A stretch of 64,000 bases of DNA from DASUPK01 sp963782345 (GTDB taxonomy: Bacteria > Actinomycetota > Thermoleophilia > Solirubrobacterales > 70-9): the NCBI GenBank assembly GCA_963782345.1, contig CAWAJF010000004.1, positions 545,885 through 609,884 on the forward strand. The letters run 5' to 3'. Both the position numbers and the translations under genes were made by a program. The stretch's first letter is position 1, and each line of letters begins with the position of its first letter. Below, in pieces: positions 39,430 through 47,352 of the stretch. A model generated the notes under the pieces. It made no database searches and was not told the DNA's origin. It worked only from the letters and a program-made list of their open reading frames with translations.

Positions 39430-40245
39430 TCAGGCGGACATGCCGCCGTCGACCGGCAGCACCGCGCCGGTCACGTACGACGCCTCATCGGAGGCGAGAA
39501 AGCGGATGCAGGCGGCGACCTCCTCGGGGGACCCGGTCCGCCGAGCGGGGATCGCGTCGAGCAGCCCCGCCGATCCGTTCGAATCCTTTCCGTCGGAGGT
39601 GAATTCGCGCGTCAGGTGGGTCTCGATCAGGCCGGGCGCCACCGCGTTCACGGTCACCCCGCGCCGAGCGACCTCCGTGGCCACCGTCCGGGTGAATGCG
39701 ATCAAGCCCGCCTTGGAGGCGGCGTAGTTGGCCTGGCCGGGGTTGGCTCGCAGGCCGACGACCGAGGAGACGTTGATCACGCGCCCGAAGCGCCGGCGCA
39801 TCATCGGGCCGATCGCCTCGCGGGTGAGCCGGAAGGCCGCCGTCAGGTTGACGTCGATCACTCGGCTCCAGTCCTCGTCGCTCAGCCTCATCGAGAGGTT
39901 GTCCGCGGTGATCCCGGCGTTGTTGACGAGCACCAGGACGGGGCCGAGCCGCTCGGCGACCTCGGAGAGCATTCCGTCGGCGGCCGCGGGATCGGTGACG
40001 TCGGCGCCGACCGAAAGCGCGGTGCCGCCGGCCTCCTCGATCGAGCCGGCGATCGCATCGGCGCCGTCGCGATCGCGGCTGTAGTTGACGGCGACCGACC
40101 AGCCCTCCGCGGCCAGCGCCTTCGCCGTGGCGGCACCGATCCCACGGGAGGCTCCGGTGACCAGCGCAGACCCGGTCTGGACCGGAGTCTCAGACGGCTC
40201 CGCGATCAGACGGGTGGCGCTTTCGCGCGCCCTCGCATCACTCAT
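39430..40245 (-). CDS. fabG: 3-oxoacyl-ACP reductase
   Basis: This SDR of 271 residues reduces 3-ketoacyl-ACP with NADPH. ALVTGASRGIGAATAKAL carries the cofactor loop, LVNNAGITADNL the NNAG strand, INVSSVVG the catalytic Ser and NYAASKAGLIAFT the Tyr-Lys pair; AVAPGLIETHLTREF and VTGAVLPVDGGMSA close the fold. An extra 25 residues precede the cofactor loop (MSDARARESATRL...), longer than usual. The start overlaps fabH by 4 bases. Confidence 0.95.
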   Translation of the reverse strand: MSDARARESATRLIAEPSETPVQTGSALVTGASRGIGAATAKALAAEGWSVAVNYSRDRDGADAIAGSIEEAGGTALSVGADVTDPAAADGMLSEVAERLGPVLVLVNNAGITADNLSMRLSDEDWSRVIDVNLTAAFRLTREAIGPMMRRRFGRVINVSSVVGLRANPGQANYAASKAGLIAFTRTVATEVARRGVTVNAVAPGLIETHLTREFTSDGKDSNGSAGLLDAIPARRTGSPEEVAACIRFLASDEASYVTGAVLPVDGGMSA

Positions 40246-41225
40246 GCGCTTCCCTCCCACTCGACGATTCCCGCTCCCCAGGTGAGCCCCGCGCCGAAGG
40301 CGGAGAGGAGCACCCGCGACCCCTTCCGGAGCAGTCCGGTGGAGGCCGCCTCCGTCAGCGCGATCGGGATGCTGGCGGCGGAGGTGTTCCCATACTCCGC
40401 GAGGCAGTCGATCACCCGGCGGGCTGGCAGATCGAGCCGCTCGCCGACCGCGGAGATGATCCGCGAGTTCGCCTGGTGGTAGACGAAGAGGTCGATCTCC
40501 TCCAGTGCGAGCCCGGCGTCCGAGACGACCTGCTGCGTCGTGTCGCTCATCGCCGCGACCGCCGCGCGGAAGGTTGCGCGGCCGTCCATCCTCACGAGCC
40601 GCTCCTCGTTCGAGGCCTGGATCAGCTCTCCGCGCGCGCCGTCCGAGCGCAGGGCGATCGGGCCGATCTGGCCGGGGCCGCCGAGGGTGAGGACGGCAGC
40701 CCCGGCCCCATCGCCGAACAGGCCCGCTGTTCGCTTGTCGCCGTAGTCGGTCACCCGGCTGAGGACCTCGGCGCCGACGACGAGCGCGGCTCGAGCCCGC
40801 CTGGACTCGAGCTGCGCCGCCGCGAGAGAGAGGGCCGAGAGAAAGCCCGTGCAGGCGGCGCCGACGTCGATGGCTCCGGCCGACACTGCTCCCATTCGGC
40901 TCGCGACCAGCGGCGCCGCGTGCGGCTGCAGCTGGTCCGGGGTGAAGGTCGCGACGAGGACCAGGTCGAGCTCGGAGGGGTCGACCCCTGCGATCGCGAG
41001 CGCGCGCGACCCGGCGTCGGCGGCCAGATCGACCAGCGTCTCGCCGTTCACGCGGCGGCGGCGATGGATCCCCGTGCGAGACGAGATCCACTCGGAGTCG
41101 ACTCCCAGCGGACGAGCCAGCTCGGCGTTCTCGACGACCCGATCCGGCAGCGCCGCCGCGACGGCAGCGACGCCGGGCCCGGTCCGCTTCGCGCCGTTGG
41201 ACGCCGCGCCGGTGGCTCGCGCCAC
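40242..41225 (-). CDS. fabH: 3-oxoacyl-ACP synthase III (KAS III)
   Basis: The 327-residue enzyme begins fatty-acid synthesis by condensing acyl-CoA (acetyl- or branched) with malonyl-ACP. The catalytic Cys is in VGAACTGFLSAL, the His in YHQANSRII and the Asn in EYGNTSAASIP. GAAVLTLGGPGQIGPI and GAGLTWGAGIVEWEG are standard. The GTG at 41225 is chosen because GGAGG sits five bases upstream and the encoded length is normal, although the frame is open further upstream. A 58-base gap separates it from the fabD stop. Confidence 0.95.
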   Translation of the reverse strand: MARATGAASNGAKRTGPGVAAVAAALPDRVVENAELARPLGVDSEWISSRTGIHRRRRVNGETLVDLAADAGSRALAIAGVDPSELDLVLVATFTPDQLQPHAAPLVASRMGAVSAGAIDVGAACTGFLSALSLAAAQLESRRARAALVVGAEVLSRVTDYGDKRTAGLFGDGAGAAVLTLGGPGQIGPIALRSDGARGELIQASNEERLVRMDGRATFRAAVAAMSDTTQQVVSDAGLALEEIDLFVYHQANSRIISAVGERLDLPARRVIDCLAEYGNTSAASIPIALTEAASTGLLRKGSRVLLSAFGAGLTWGAGIVEWEGSA

Positions 41226-41283
41226 CAGCCCCTCCGGATCGACGAGGGAGGAATCGACCTCCCACTCCTGTCCGGGCGAGAGC

Positions 41284-42153
41284 TCAGGCAAGGGCCGACT
41301 CCCGGCTCGCGAGCGTCTCGGTCTCGGCGCCCTCGATCGTCCGGCGGACGAGCCCGGCGAGCACCTTTCCGGGCCCGACATCGAGATACCTGGTCACCCC
41401 GAGCTCACTGAGCCTGCCGAGCACCGCGGTCCAGCGGATCGGGCTGACGAGCGAGGCGGCCAGCGCATCGCGCACGTCCTCGCGGAAGAAGTCGGCGATG
41501 GTCGAGGAGACCACCGGCGCGCTCGGGTCCCGGAACTCGACCTCGTCGAGCTCGGCGCGGAAGACCTCCACTCCCGGCGACATCGCCTCGGTGTGGAAGG
41601 CGCCGGCGACCGCGAGCTGCTTGGCCCGCATCCCCGAGCCCTTCGCGGCCGCCTCCGCGGCCTCGATCTGGGTAAGGGGCCCGGAGAGGACGAACTGCTG
41701 GGGCGAGTTCTCGTTCGCCAGGGTCAGACCGTGCTCGGCGGCCAGCGCCGCGGCGCGATCTCGATCCGAGCCGACGGCGAGCATGCCGCCGCGCTCGCCG
41801 GCGCGAGCCGCGTCGTCCATGACCCGGCCCCGGGCAACGACGATCCGCAGCCCGTCCGCGTCGTCGATCGCCCCGGCGGCGGCCAGGGCGCCGATCTCGC
41901 CGAGGGAGTGGCCGGCGAAGTACTCCGCCGCCGGCCGGCCGAGCCGCTCATAGCCGGCGATCGACGCGCAGTAGACGGCGGGCTGCGCGTAGGCCGTGCC
42001 CTCCGACATCCGCTCGAACGGGTCCTCGCCGACGAGCTCCCCCGCCAGGTCGAGGAGATCGGGGCGATGCTCGGCGACGAGCTCGCGGTACGACGCGTCC
42101 CCGACTCCCTGGCCGGGAAACAGGATCGCTGAAGCGCTCTGGTTTGTGCCCAT
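41284..42153 (-). CDS. fabD: Malonyl-CoA:ACP transacylase
   Basis: The 289-residue enzyme loads malonate on ACP. The active-site Ser is in FAGHSLGEIGALAAAG, the partner His in VAGAFHTEAMSP, the conserved Arg in RGRVMDDAAR, and GQGVGDASY gives the first strand; QLSDVGPGKVL-like motifs close the fold (YLDVGPGKVLAGL). It is the first gene of the fatty-acid operon. Its upstream 95 bases hold a GC-rich hairpin region. Confidence 0.95.
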   Translation of the reverse strand: MGTNQSASAILFPGQGVGDASYRELVAEHRPDLLDLAGELVGEDPFERMSEGTAYAQPAVYCASIAGYERLGRPAAEYFAGHSLGEIGALAAAGAIDDADGLRIVVARGRVMDDAARAGERGGMLAVGSDRDRAAALAAEHGLTLANENSPQQFVLSGPLTQIEAAEAAAKGSGMRAKQLAVAGAFHTEAMSPGVEVFRAELDEVEFRDPSAPVVSSTIADFFREDVRDALAASLVSPIRWTAVLGRLSELGVTRYLDVGPGKVLAGLVRRTIEGAETETLASRESALA

Positions 42154-42190
42154 GCACCAGAACTACCTCGGGGACGCCGGCGGGTGAAGG

Positions 42191-42240
42191 GAGCCGGCCG
42201 CCATGCCCCCCGTTCGGGGGGGTTTCGGGGGATGGCCGGG
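42191..42240 (-). terminator. GC-rich hairpin region between response regulator and fabD
   Basis: Six C and six G (42206-42211 and 42216-42221) enclose GTTC, a strong short hairpin. A longer alternative pairs the flanking arms, CCGGCC...CATG-CCCCC with GGGGG-ATGGCCGG. On the minus strand it follows the response-regulator stop (42248) and precedes fabD, so it may end the regulator transcript. No long U-run is visible. Confidence 0.4.
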
Positions 42241-42247
42241 GGGTCGG

Positions 42248-42886
42248 CTAGCGCCGGGTCAGCCCGAGCTGCTCGGCCTTCCGGGTGGCCTCGGCCCGGT
42301 TCCGGACCCCGAGCTTGCGGTAGAGCGCGGTGGTGTGGTCCTTGATCGTGTGGGGGGAGAGGAAGAGGCGCTCGGCGATCTCGCGATTGGTGGCGCCCGC
42401 TCCGATCAGCTCGAGGACCTCGCGCTCGCGCGGGGAGAGCGGCGTCGCCGGCCCCTCGGCCTGGCGCGCGTAGACGGTCATCCCTCGCCCCACCATGCGC
42501 ACCGCGTTGGCCACCTCGTCGGCGCTCCAGTCCTTGGAGATGAAGCCGGCCGCCCCGGCGGCCTTGGCGGCCTCTGGCGAGATCCAGCCCGCTCCGGAGA
42601 TCAGCAGGACGCGGGTCTTGGGCGAGACCTCGCGAAGGGCCTCGCAGAGCTCGGCGCCCGAGCGCTCGCCGAGGAAGAGGTCCACGAGCGCGACGTCGGG
42701 CCGGACGCGCCCGGCGATGTCCACGGCCTCCTCCGGCGTCGAGGCCGCCACGCAATCGCCCACCCAGGGCTGGCGGCCAAGCAGGAGGCGGAACCCCCAC
42801 TGCACCACGGCGTGGTCGTCCACCACCAGCACCCGCAGCTTCTCGGCGCCGTTCAGCCGCTCGGCAGCACGAGGCGCACTCGCCAT
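42248..42886 (-). CDS. NarL/FixJ-family response regulator
   Basis: The 212-residue protein has a receiver domain (LRVLVVDDHAVVQWGFRLLL with the Asp pocket, then ALVDLFLGERSGAEL with the phospho-acceptor Asp, VLLISGAGWIS and GFISKDWSADEV with the conserved Lys) and a LuxR-type helix-turn-helix at the end (TPLSPREREVLELIGAGATNREIAERLFLSPHTIKDHTTALYRKLG). It should bind DNA when phosphorylated by the kinase encoded upstream, whose gene it overlaps by 34 bases. Target genes are not determined; fabD and the operon after it are the nearest. Confidence 0.92.
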   Translation of the reverse strand: MASAPRAAERLNGAEKLRVLVVDDHAVVQWGFRLLLGRQPWVGDCVAASTPEEAVDIAGRVRPDVALVDLFLGERSGAELCEALREVSPKTRVLLISGAGWISPEAAKAAGAAGFISKDWSADEVANAVRMVGRGMTVYARQAEGPATPLSPREREVLELIGAGATNREIAERLFLSPHTIKDHTTALYRKLGVRNRAEATRKAEQLGLTRR

Positions 42887-43974
42887 CGATCCTCCTCCCG
42901 CCCGTACTCGAGCATTCCGCCTCGCTGCAGCGCCTCATACGACGCGAGCCTGAGGCCCATCCGTGAGCCCCCAGCGGATCCCTCGCTGCCGCCGGGCGGC
43001 AGTCCGTCGTTTCTCACCTCGAGAGCGAAGGCGCCGTCGCGCTCGTCGATCGTCACGCGGACCTCGGCGGGGTTCGCGTGCTTCTCGGCGTTTCGGAGCG
43101 CCTCGTTCAGAACCGACACCGCCAGCGGCTCGAGGCTCTCCGGCACGTCGACGCCCTCGCGCCAGTCAACGACGAGAGGCAGCAGCTTGTACTGGCGACC
43201 GAGGCGCTCGAGCTCGGCGCGCAGACCGCCATCCTGCAGCTCCATCAGCGAGCTGCCGGCGGAGCCGATCAGCGCCTCGCGCAGATCGCCGAGGGCCGCC
43301 TCGATCTCGGCGACGCAGCGCTCGCGGTCGTCATCGGCCAGCGGGCGATCAGCTCCGAGCGCCATCGAGACGCCGAAGAGGCGCTGCGTCACGCGCTCGT
43401 GGACCTCGCGGGCCAGGTCGATCCGCTCCGACAGGCGCCTGCCGCGCTCGAGCTGGCGGGTCACCTCGCGGACATGGCTCGCCAGGGCGGCGGTCCGGCC
43501 CAGGGCGTGCATGGTCAGGCGCTCGGTCTCGGTCAGCTCGAAGGGCTCCCCGTCGCGGTCGGCGAAGATCACGCCGAGCCAGCGCCCGGCGGCCGCCACC
43601 GGGGTGCAGGTGAGCTTGGTGACGCCCGGCAGGCCCGAGTAGCGCGCGGGCACGTCCTTCGCCAGGTCGGTGGTCTCGACCACCCGGTCCTCGGCCAGGG
43701 CCCGCTGGGCGATCGGCGTCTCCTCCAGGGTCCCGTAGCCGTGAGCGATGAACTCGCGGTAGACACCGTGGCTTCCCGCCGGCAGCACGAGCCTGCGCTC
43801 GGCGTCGTAGAGAAAGAGGACGGCGCGCTCGATCGAGGTCTGGCGGCAGACCGCCTCGCAGATCCGGTCGTAGAACTCGTCGATCCCGCTGTCGGTGTCC
43901 AGCTCGAACAGGAGCTGCACGACGACATCCAGTGCCTCGGAGCTGAGCGACTCTTCCTTGATGCTCATGTCCAT
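42853..43974 (-). CDS. GAF-domain sensor histidine kinase (HisKA_3/NarX type)
   Basis: The 373-residue product is cytosolic with no clear membrane helix. A GAF-like domain occupies about residues 20-170 (SIERAVLFLYDAERRLVLPAGSHG, LTCTPVAAAGRWLGVIFADRDGEP). A dimerisation/phosphoacceptor region follows with DLAREVHERVTQRLFG, His being the probable phosphorylation site, and then an ATPase end with LNEALRNAEKHANPAEV (N box) and DGLPPGG...MGLRLASYE (G box). The stimulus sensed by the GAF domain is unknown. The kinase and regulator genes overlap and form a pair. Confidence 0.88.
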   Translation of the reverse strand: MDMSIKEESLSSEALDVVVQLLFELDTDSGIDEFYDRICEAVCRQTSIERAVLFLYDAERRLVLPAGSHGVYREFIAHGYGTLEETPIAQRALAEDRVVETTDLAKDVPARYSGLPGVTKLTCTPVAAAGRWLGVIFADRDGEPFELTETERLTMHALGRTAALASHVREVTRQLERGRRLSERIDLAREVHERVTQRLFGVSMALGADRPLADDDRERCVAEIEAALGDLREALIGSAGSSLMELQDGGLRAELERLGRQYKLLPLVVDWREGVDVPESLEPLAVSVLNEALRNAEKHANPAEVRVTIDERDGAFALEVRNDGLPPGGSEGSAGGSRMGLRLASYEALQRGGMLEYGREEDRWRVRLVLPSG

Positions 43975-44045
43975 GGGCTACCCCTGCATGTTCGCATCGG
44001 TTACGCCGACTCTCGCGGCAGGATCCCCTCGAATGGGGTCGCGAG

Positions 44046-44051
44046 TAAGGT
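44046..44051 (+). promoter_or_regulatory. Candidate -10 element TAAGGT before the secreted gene at 44059
   Basis: TAAGGT is followed by seven bases and the GTG at 44059. The adjacent 84-base divergent spacer to the histidine kinase holds no other clear hexamer. Confidence 0.45.
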
Positions 44052-44058
44052 TCGCTCC

Positions 44059-44496
44059 GTGAAAGCGCCGCTGCTCGCAGGGATCGCGATGATCCTGGCT
44101 CTGGCCGTCGCCACGGCGGATGCGAGCGGTCCGGTGGCCGAGGCGAGCGGCAAGCGTCCCCTCCTGATCAGCAACTGCGTGAAGCCGAAGTTCAAGCCGG
44201 CCAAGGTGATCATCGCCTGCGGAGACGCCAGTCTCGGCGCGCGCGAGCTGACCTGGTCGAAATGGACGCACAAGCTCGCGCTCGGCACCGGCACCGGCCG
44301 GGTCAACGACTGCGACCCCGACTGCGTGCACGGCACGACGAAGACCGCGCCGATGCAGCTGCTCCTGAGCCATCCGCGGACCTGCTCCAACGGCCGGCGC
44401 CTCTTCACGAAGCTCCACTACACCTGGACGGGCGGCCCTCCGGCCGGCCCGGTGAGGAGCTCCGTCCCGGTGGGCTGCAAGCTCGCCAATCTCTAA
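44059..44496 (+). CDS. Secreted protein of unknown function
   Basis: The 145-residue product begins MKAPLLAGIAMILALAVATADA, a signal peptide, then a domain with paired cysteines: ISNCVKPKFKPAKVIIACGDASLGARELTWSKWTHKLALGTGTGRVNDCDPDC and PRTCSNGRRLFTKLHYTW. The arrangement C-x11-CGD...NDCxPDC...C recalls a family of small secreted proteins in actinobacteria that I cannot name. Probably disulfide-bonded and exported. The start is fixed by the TAAGGT element and the signal peptide. Confidence 0.65.
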   Translation: MKAPLLAGIAMILALAVATADASGPVAEASGKRPLLISNCVKPKFKPAKVIIACGDASLGARELTWSKWTHKLALGTGTGRVNDCDPDCVHGTTKTAPMQLLLSHPRTCSNGRRLFTKLHYTWTGGPPAGPVRSSVPVGCKLANL

Positions 44497-44597
44497 TCCG
44501 GGGCGACTACGGACTCAGGTCGAGGGGTTTCCCCCGTCGCATCCGGTCAAGGAACCGAAGAAGGTGGTCGATGTAAGACAGCGAAGAGGAGAACCGG

Positions 44598-44777
44598 ATG
44601 CCACCGAACTCGACGCAGAATCTGAACGCCAAGCTCTCGCTCACGCCGAGCAGCCAGGAGCGCCCCGGCGGCACCGGCATCAGCCTCACGCGTCCTCCGA
44701 TTCAGAGCTCCGCCCCGCCCAACCAGATTGTCAGCGGCACCGCGCAGTATCGCGGCGGATACCACCTCAGCTTCTAG
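44598..44777 (+). CDS. Small ORF with strong ribosome-binding site (59 residues)
   Basis: GAGGAG sits eight bases before an ATG that opens a 59-codon frame (MPPNSTQNLNAKLSLTPSS... ending QYRGGYHLSF). The peptide is rich in Ser, Pro and Gln, lacks Cys and Trp, and has no membrane segment. An overlapping ORF on the other strand has no such signal. It may be a real small protein, but a chance frame in a 380-base gap cannot be excluded. Confidence 0.35.
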   Translation: MPPNSTQNLNAKLSLTPSSQERPGGTGISLTRPPIQSSAPPNQIVSGTAQYRGGYHLSF

Positions 44778-44876
44778 AACCGGAAGGATCCGATCTCCTC
44801 GGGCTCGGAGACCACCGGCGGCTCCTCGCATCGCGCCTCGATCTCGCGCTGGAACCCCCTGGCAACCGAAGGAGAC

Positions 44877-45593
44877 CTACGTTGCGTCGTCCGCGAAGCG
44901 ATAGCCGACCCTCCGCACGGTGAGCACGAGCTCGGGGTTCTGCGGGTCGCGCTCCACCTTCTGACGCAGGTTCGAGATGTGGACGTCGCAGGCGCGGACG
45001 TCGCCCCGGAACTCGGTCTGCCAGAGCTCCTCCATGATCTCCTTGCGCGAGAAGACCTGGCCCGGGTTCTCCGCCAGCAGCCGCAGGACCTGGAACTCGG
45101 ATCGCGTCAGGTTGATCGGCTCGCCGCGGATCGTCACCAGGTGACGGGCCAGGTCGATCGACACCGGTCCGGACTCGATCGCGGTTCCCTCCGTGCCGGT
45201 CGAGCGATCCAGCTCGCGGCGGCGGAGCTGCGCCCGGACGCGCCCAAGCAGCTCGCGGACGGAGAAGGGCTTCGTGACGTAGTCGTCGGCGCCGACCTCT
45301 AGCCCGACCACCTTGTCGACCTCTGCGTCCTTCGCGGTCAGCAGGATGATCGGCACGGGGCTGTGCGCGCGGACCTCCCGGCAGATGTCGAGGCCGCTCT
45401 TGCCGGGCATCATGATGTCGAGGATCAGCAGGTCGAAGTGGTCGTCGGAGATCTGGCCCTCCGCCTGCTCGCCGCTCGCGGCGAGGGTCACGTCGAAGCC
45501 CTCCTGCTCGAGCGCGTATCCGACCGACTCGCGGACGGAGTCCTCGTCGTCGACCACGAGGATGCGGCTCATGGCGGGCGGCCCCGGGCTCAT
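44877..45593 (-). CDS. OmpR/PhoB-family response regulator
   Basis: The 238-residue protein has a receiver (ILVVDDEDSVRESVGYAL; LILDIMMPGKSGLDI with the acceptor Asp; LLTAKDAEVDKVVGLEVGADDYVTKPFS with the conserved Lys) and a winged-helix DNA-binding end (LTRSEFQVLRLLAENPGQVFSRKEIMEELW, VHISNLRQKVERDP, VRRVGYRFAD). It is the partner of the kinase at 45590, whose gene it overlaps by 4 bases. Two starts (45593 and 45572) are possible; the first is supported by the overlap. Signal and regulon unknown. Confidence 0.93.
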   Translation of the reverse strand: MSPGPPAMSRILVVDDEDSVRESVGYALEQEGFDVTLAASGEQAEGQISDDHFDLLILDIMMPGKSGLDICREVRAHSPVPIILLTAKDAEVDKVVGLEVGADDYVTKPFSVRELLGRVRAQLRRRELDRSTGTEGTAIESGPVSIDLARHLVTIRGEPINLTRSEFQVLRLLAENPGQVFSRKEIMEELWQTEFRGDVRACDVHISNLRQKVERDPQNPELVLTVRRVGYRFADDAT

Positions 45594-47317
45594 GCGACCG
45601 GCGTCGGAGTCGGCTTGGCGGCACGCAACCGCACCCAGAAGGTGCTGCCCTCGCCGGGCTCCGAGCGCAATCCGATCTCGCCATTCATCACGTCGACCAT
45701 CCGCTTGGCGATTGACAGCCCGAGGCCGAACCCCTCGCCCTCGAGCGTGGCGGATCCCCTGTAGAAGCGCTCGAAGACGCGGTCCTGCTCGTCAGGGGGA
45801 ATCCCCTGACCGGTGTCGTGGACTTCGATCGTCACGGTCTTGGCTTCCCCCTTTGCCGCGCGAAGGGTAACCGTGCCGGGCGGAGGGGTGTGCGCGCAGG
45901 CGTTGGTGAGGAGGCCGATCATGACCTGGCGCAGCAGCACGGGATCACCCTCCGCCACCAGGTCGGGGGCGATCTCGATGCGCATCTCGACTCCATCGGG
46001 CGGCGCGACGGCCTCCGCAGCCTCCCCGGCGGCCAGTGAGACGTCGACCACGTCGGCCTCATCCCGCTCACCGGCGGCCTCCACGCGGGCGAGCATGAGG
46101 AGAGATTGGGTCAGGCGCGTCATCCTCTCGGCGTCCGCCGCGAGCCTTCCCAGGAAGCGATCTCGCGCGTCCGGGTCGTCCTTGGCGCCGCCGCGCAGCA
46201 CCTCGATTCCGCTCATGATCCCGGCGAGCGGGTTGCGCAGCTCGTGCGCCGCGTTGGAGACGAACTCGCGCTCGGCCTCCTCGCGCTTGAGCTCATCGGT
46301 GCGGTCGCGGACGACCAGGAGGACGGCGTGCTCGGCCGGGACCCGGCGCGCCTGCACGCCGTAGACGCGGCCGGCGATCGAGAGGACGGGGATCTCCGCC
46401 GAGCCGCGCTCGGCGGCTCGCCGCAGCGAAGGGATCAGAGCGGTCGCCGGCTGCCCGTCGCGGACGAGCCGGTCGGCCGCGGGGTTCGTGAAGCGGACCG
46501 CGCCGTCCTCGCCCACCACGATCACCGCCTCCCTCAACCCGTCGAAGACCGCCGAGAGGCGGTCGCGCTCGGTGGCGAGCAGGGTGAAGGTCTTGCGGAG
46601 CTCCTCGCGCATGGAGTCCAGCGACCGGGTCAGGTCGCCGATCTCGTCGCTGCCGCCGGGCCGCAGCGGCACGTCGAAGTTCCCGGCGGCCATCGCCTCG
46701 GCCGCGCGAGCCAGCCGCCTGACGCGTATCGCGATCAGCGAGGAGACGAGGAAGCCCACGAGCACGCCGATCACGATCGCGATCAGGAGCGCCCTCAGCC
46801 GGTCGCCGCGCAGCTGATCGAACGCCCTGGTCAGCGCGGGGGGCGGCTCCGAGCGGACGACAGCCGCGCCCCTCACCTTGCTCTTGCCGAAGATCGGCGC
46901 GGCCGCCACCGTGACGTTCCCGGGGAGGCTCACGCGGAAGCGCCGGTTCGCCAGGGCGACGCGGACGGCCTCCTCCGCCTGCGGCACCGCCGCCAGAGCG
47001 GCGAGGTTCTGACCGGGTGCGAGCGCGTTGCCGTGGCGGTTGACGGCCCAGGCCGCGAAGTTGCCGGAGTTGACCTGGGCGAGGACGTTCGCCGCGTGCA
47101 GCTTGTCGACCTTGCCGAGGTCGTCGGCGAGACTCGCGGTCTTGCCGACGGCGAGGTTGGCGGACTGGCTCTGCAGGGTCCGCCCGGACGAGTCGTCGAC
47201 GAAGACATAGACCGACGCAGCCGTGATCAACGAGACCCCGGCGAACGCAGCGCCGAGCCAGACTCGCATCGGTACCCGGGGGGCTCTCTTCCCGCCGCTG
47301 ACTCCCCTATCGATCAT
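45590..47317 (-). CDS. Membrane sensor histidine kinase (HAMP, PAS-like, HisKA, HATPase)
   Basis: The 575-residue kinase has a first membrane helix at about residues 20-40 (GAAFAGVSLITAASVYVFV), an extracytoplasmic sensor of about 135 residues, and a second helix at about 176-199 (LLIAIVIGVLVGFLVSSLIAI). HAMP follows (RRLARAAEAMAAGNFDVPL), then a PAS-like region, the H-box EFVSNAAHELRNPLAGIMSG with its phospho-His, N-box LLTNACAHTPPPG, and DTGQGIPPDEQDRVFERFYRG. The sensor has no recognisable small-molecule motif. Paired with the OmpR-type regulator. Confidence 0.92.
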   Translation of the reverse strand: MIDRGVSGGKRAPRVPMRVWLGAAFAGVSLITAASVYVFVDDSSGRTLQSQSANLAVGKTASLADDLGKVDKLHAANVLAQVNSGNFAAWAVNRHGNALAPGQNLAALAAVPQAEEAVRVALANRRFRVSLPGNVTVAAAPIFGKSKVRGAAVVRSEPPPALTRAFDQLRGDRLRALLIAIVIGVLVGFLVSSLIAIRVRRLARAAEAMAAGNFDVPLRPGGSDEIGDLTRSLDSMREELRKTFTLLATERDRLSAVFDGLREAVIVVGEDGAVRFTNPAADRLVRDGQPATALIPSLRRAAERGSAEIPVLSIAGRVYGVQARRVPAEHAVLLVVRDRTDELKREEAEREFVSNAAHELRNPLAGIMSGIEVLRGGAKDDPDARDRFLGRLAADAERMTRLTQSLLMLARVEAAGERDEADVVDVSLAAGEAAEAVAPPDGVEMRIEIAPDLVAEGDPVLLRQVMIGLLTNACAHTPPPGTVTLRAAKGEAKTVTIEVHDTGQGIPPDEQDRVFERFYRGSATLEGEGFGLGLSIAKRMVDVMNGEIGLRSEPGEGSTFWVRLRAAKPTPTPVA

Positions 47318-47352
47318 GGCCCCGCCATTGTTGCGGTTTGCTCACACTCGGA

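Noticed and set aside
37843..40482. 879-codon plus-strand frame across the fatty-acid operon
   Set aside because: It crosses fabF, acpP and fabG, all firmly identified on the other strand, and reads as Arg/Gly-rich filler.
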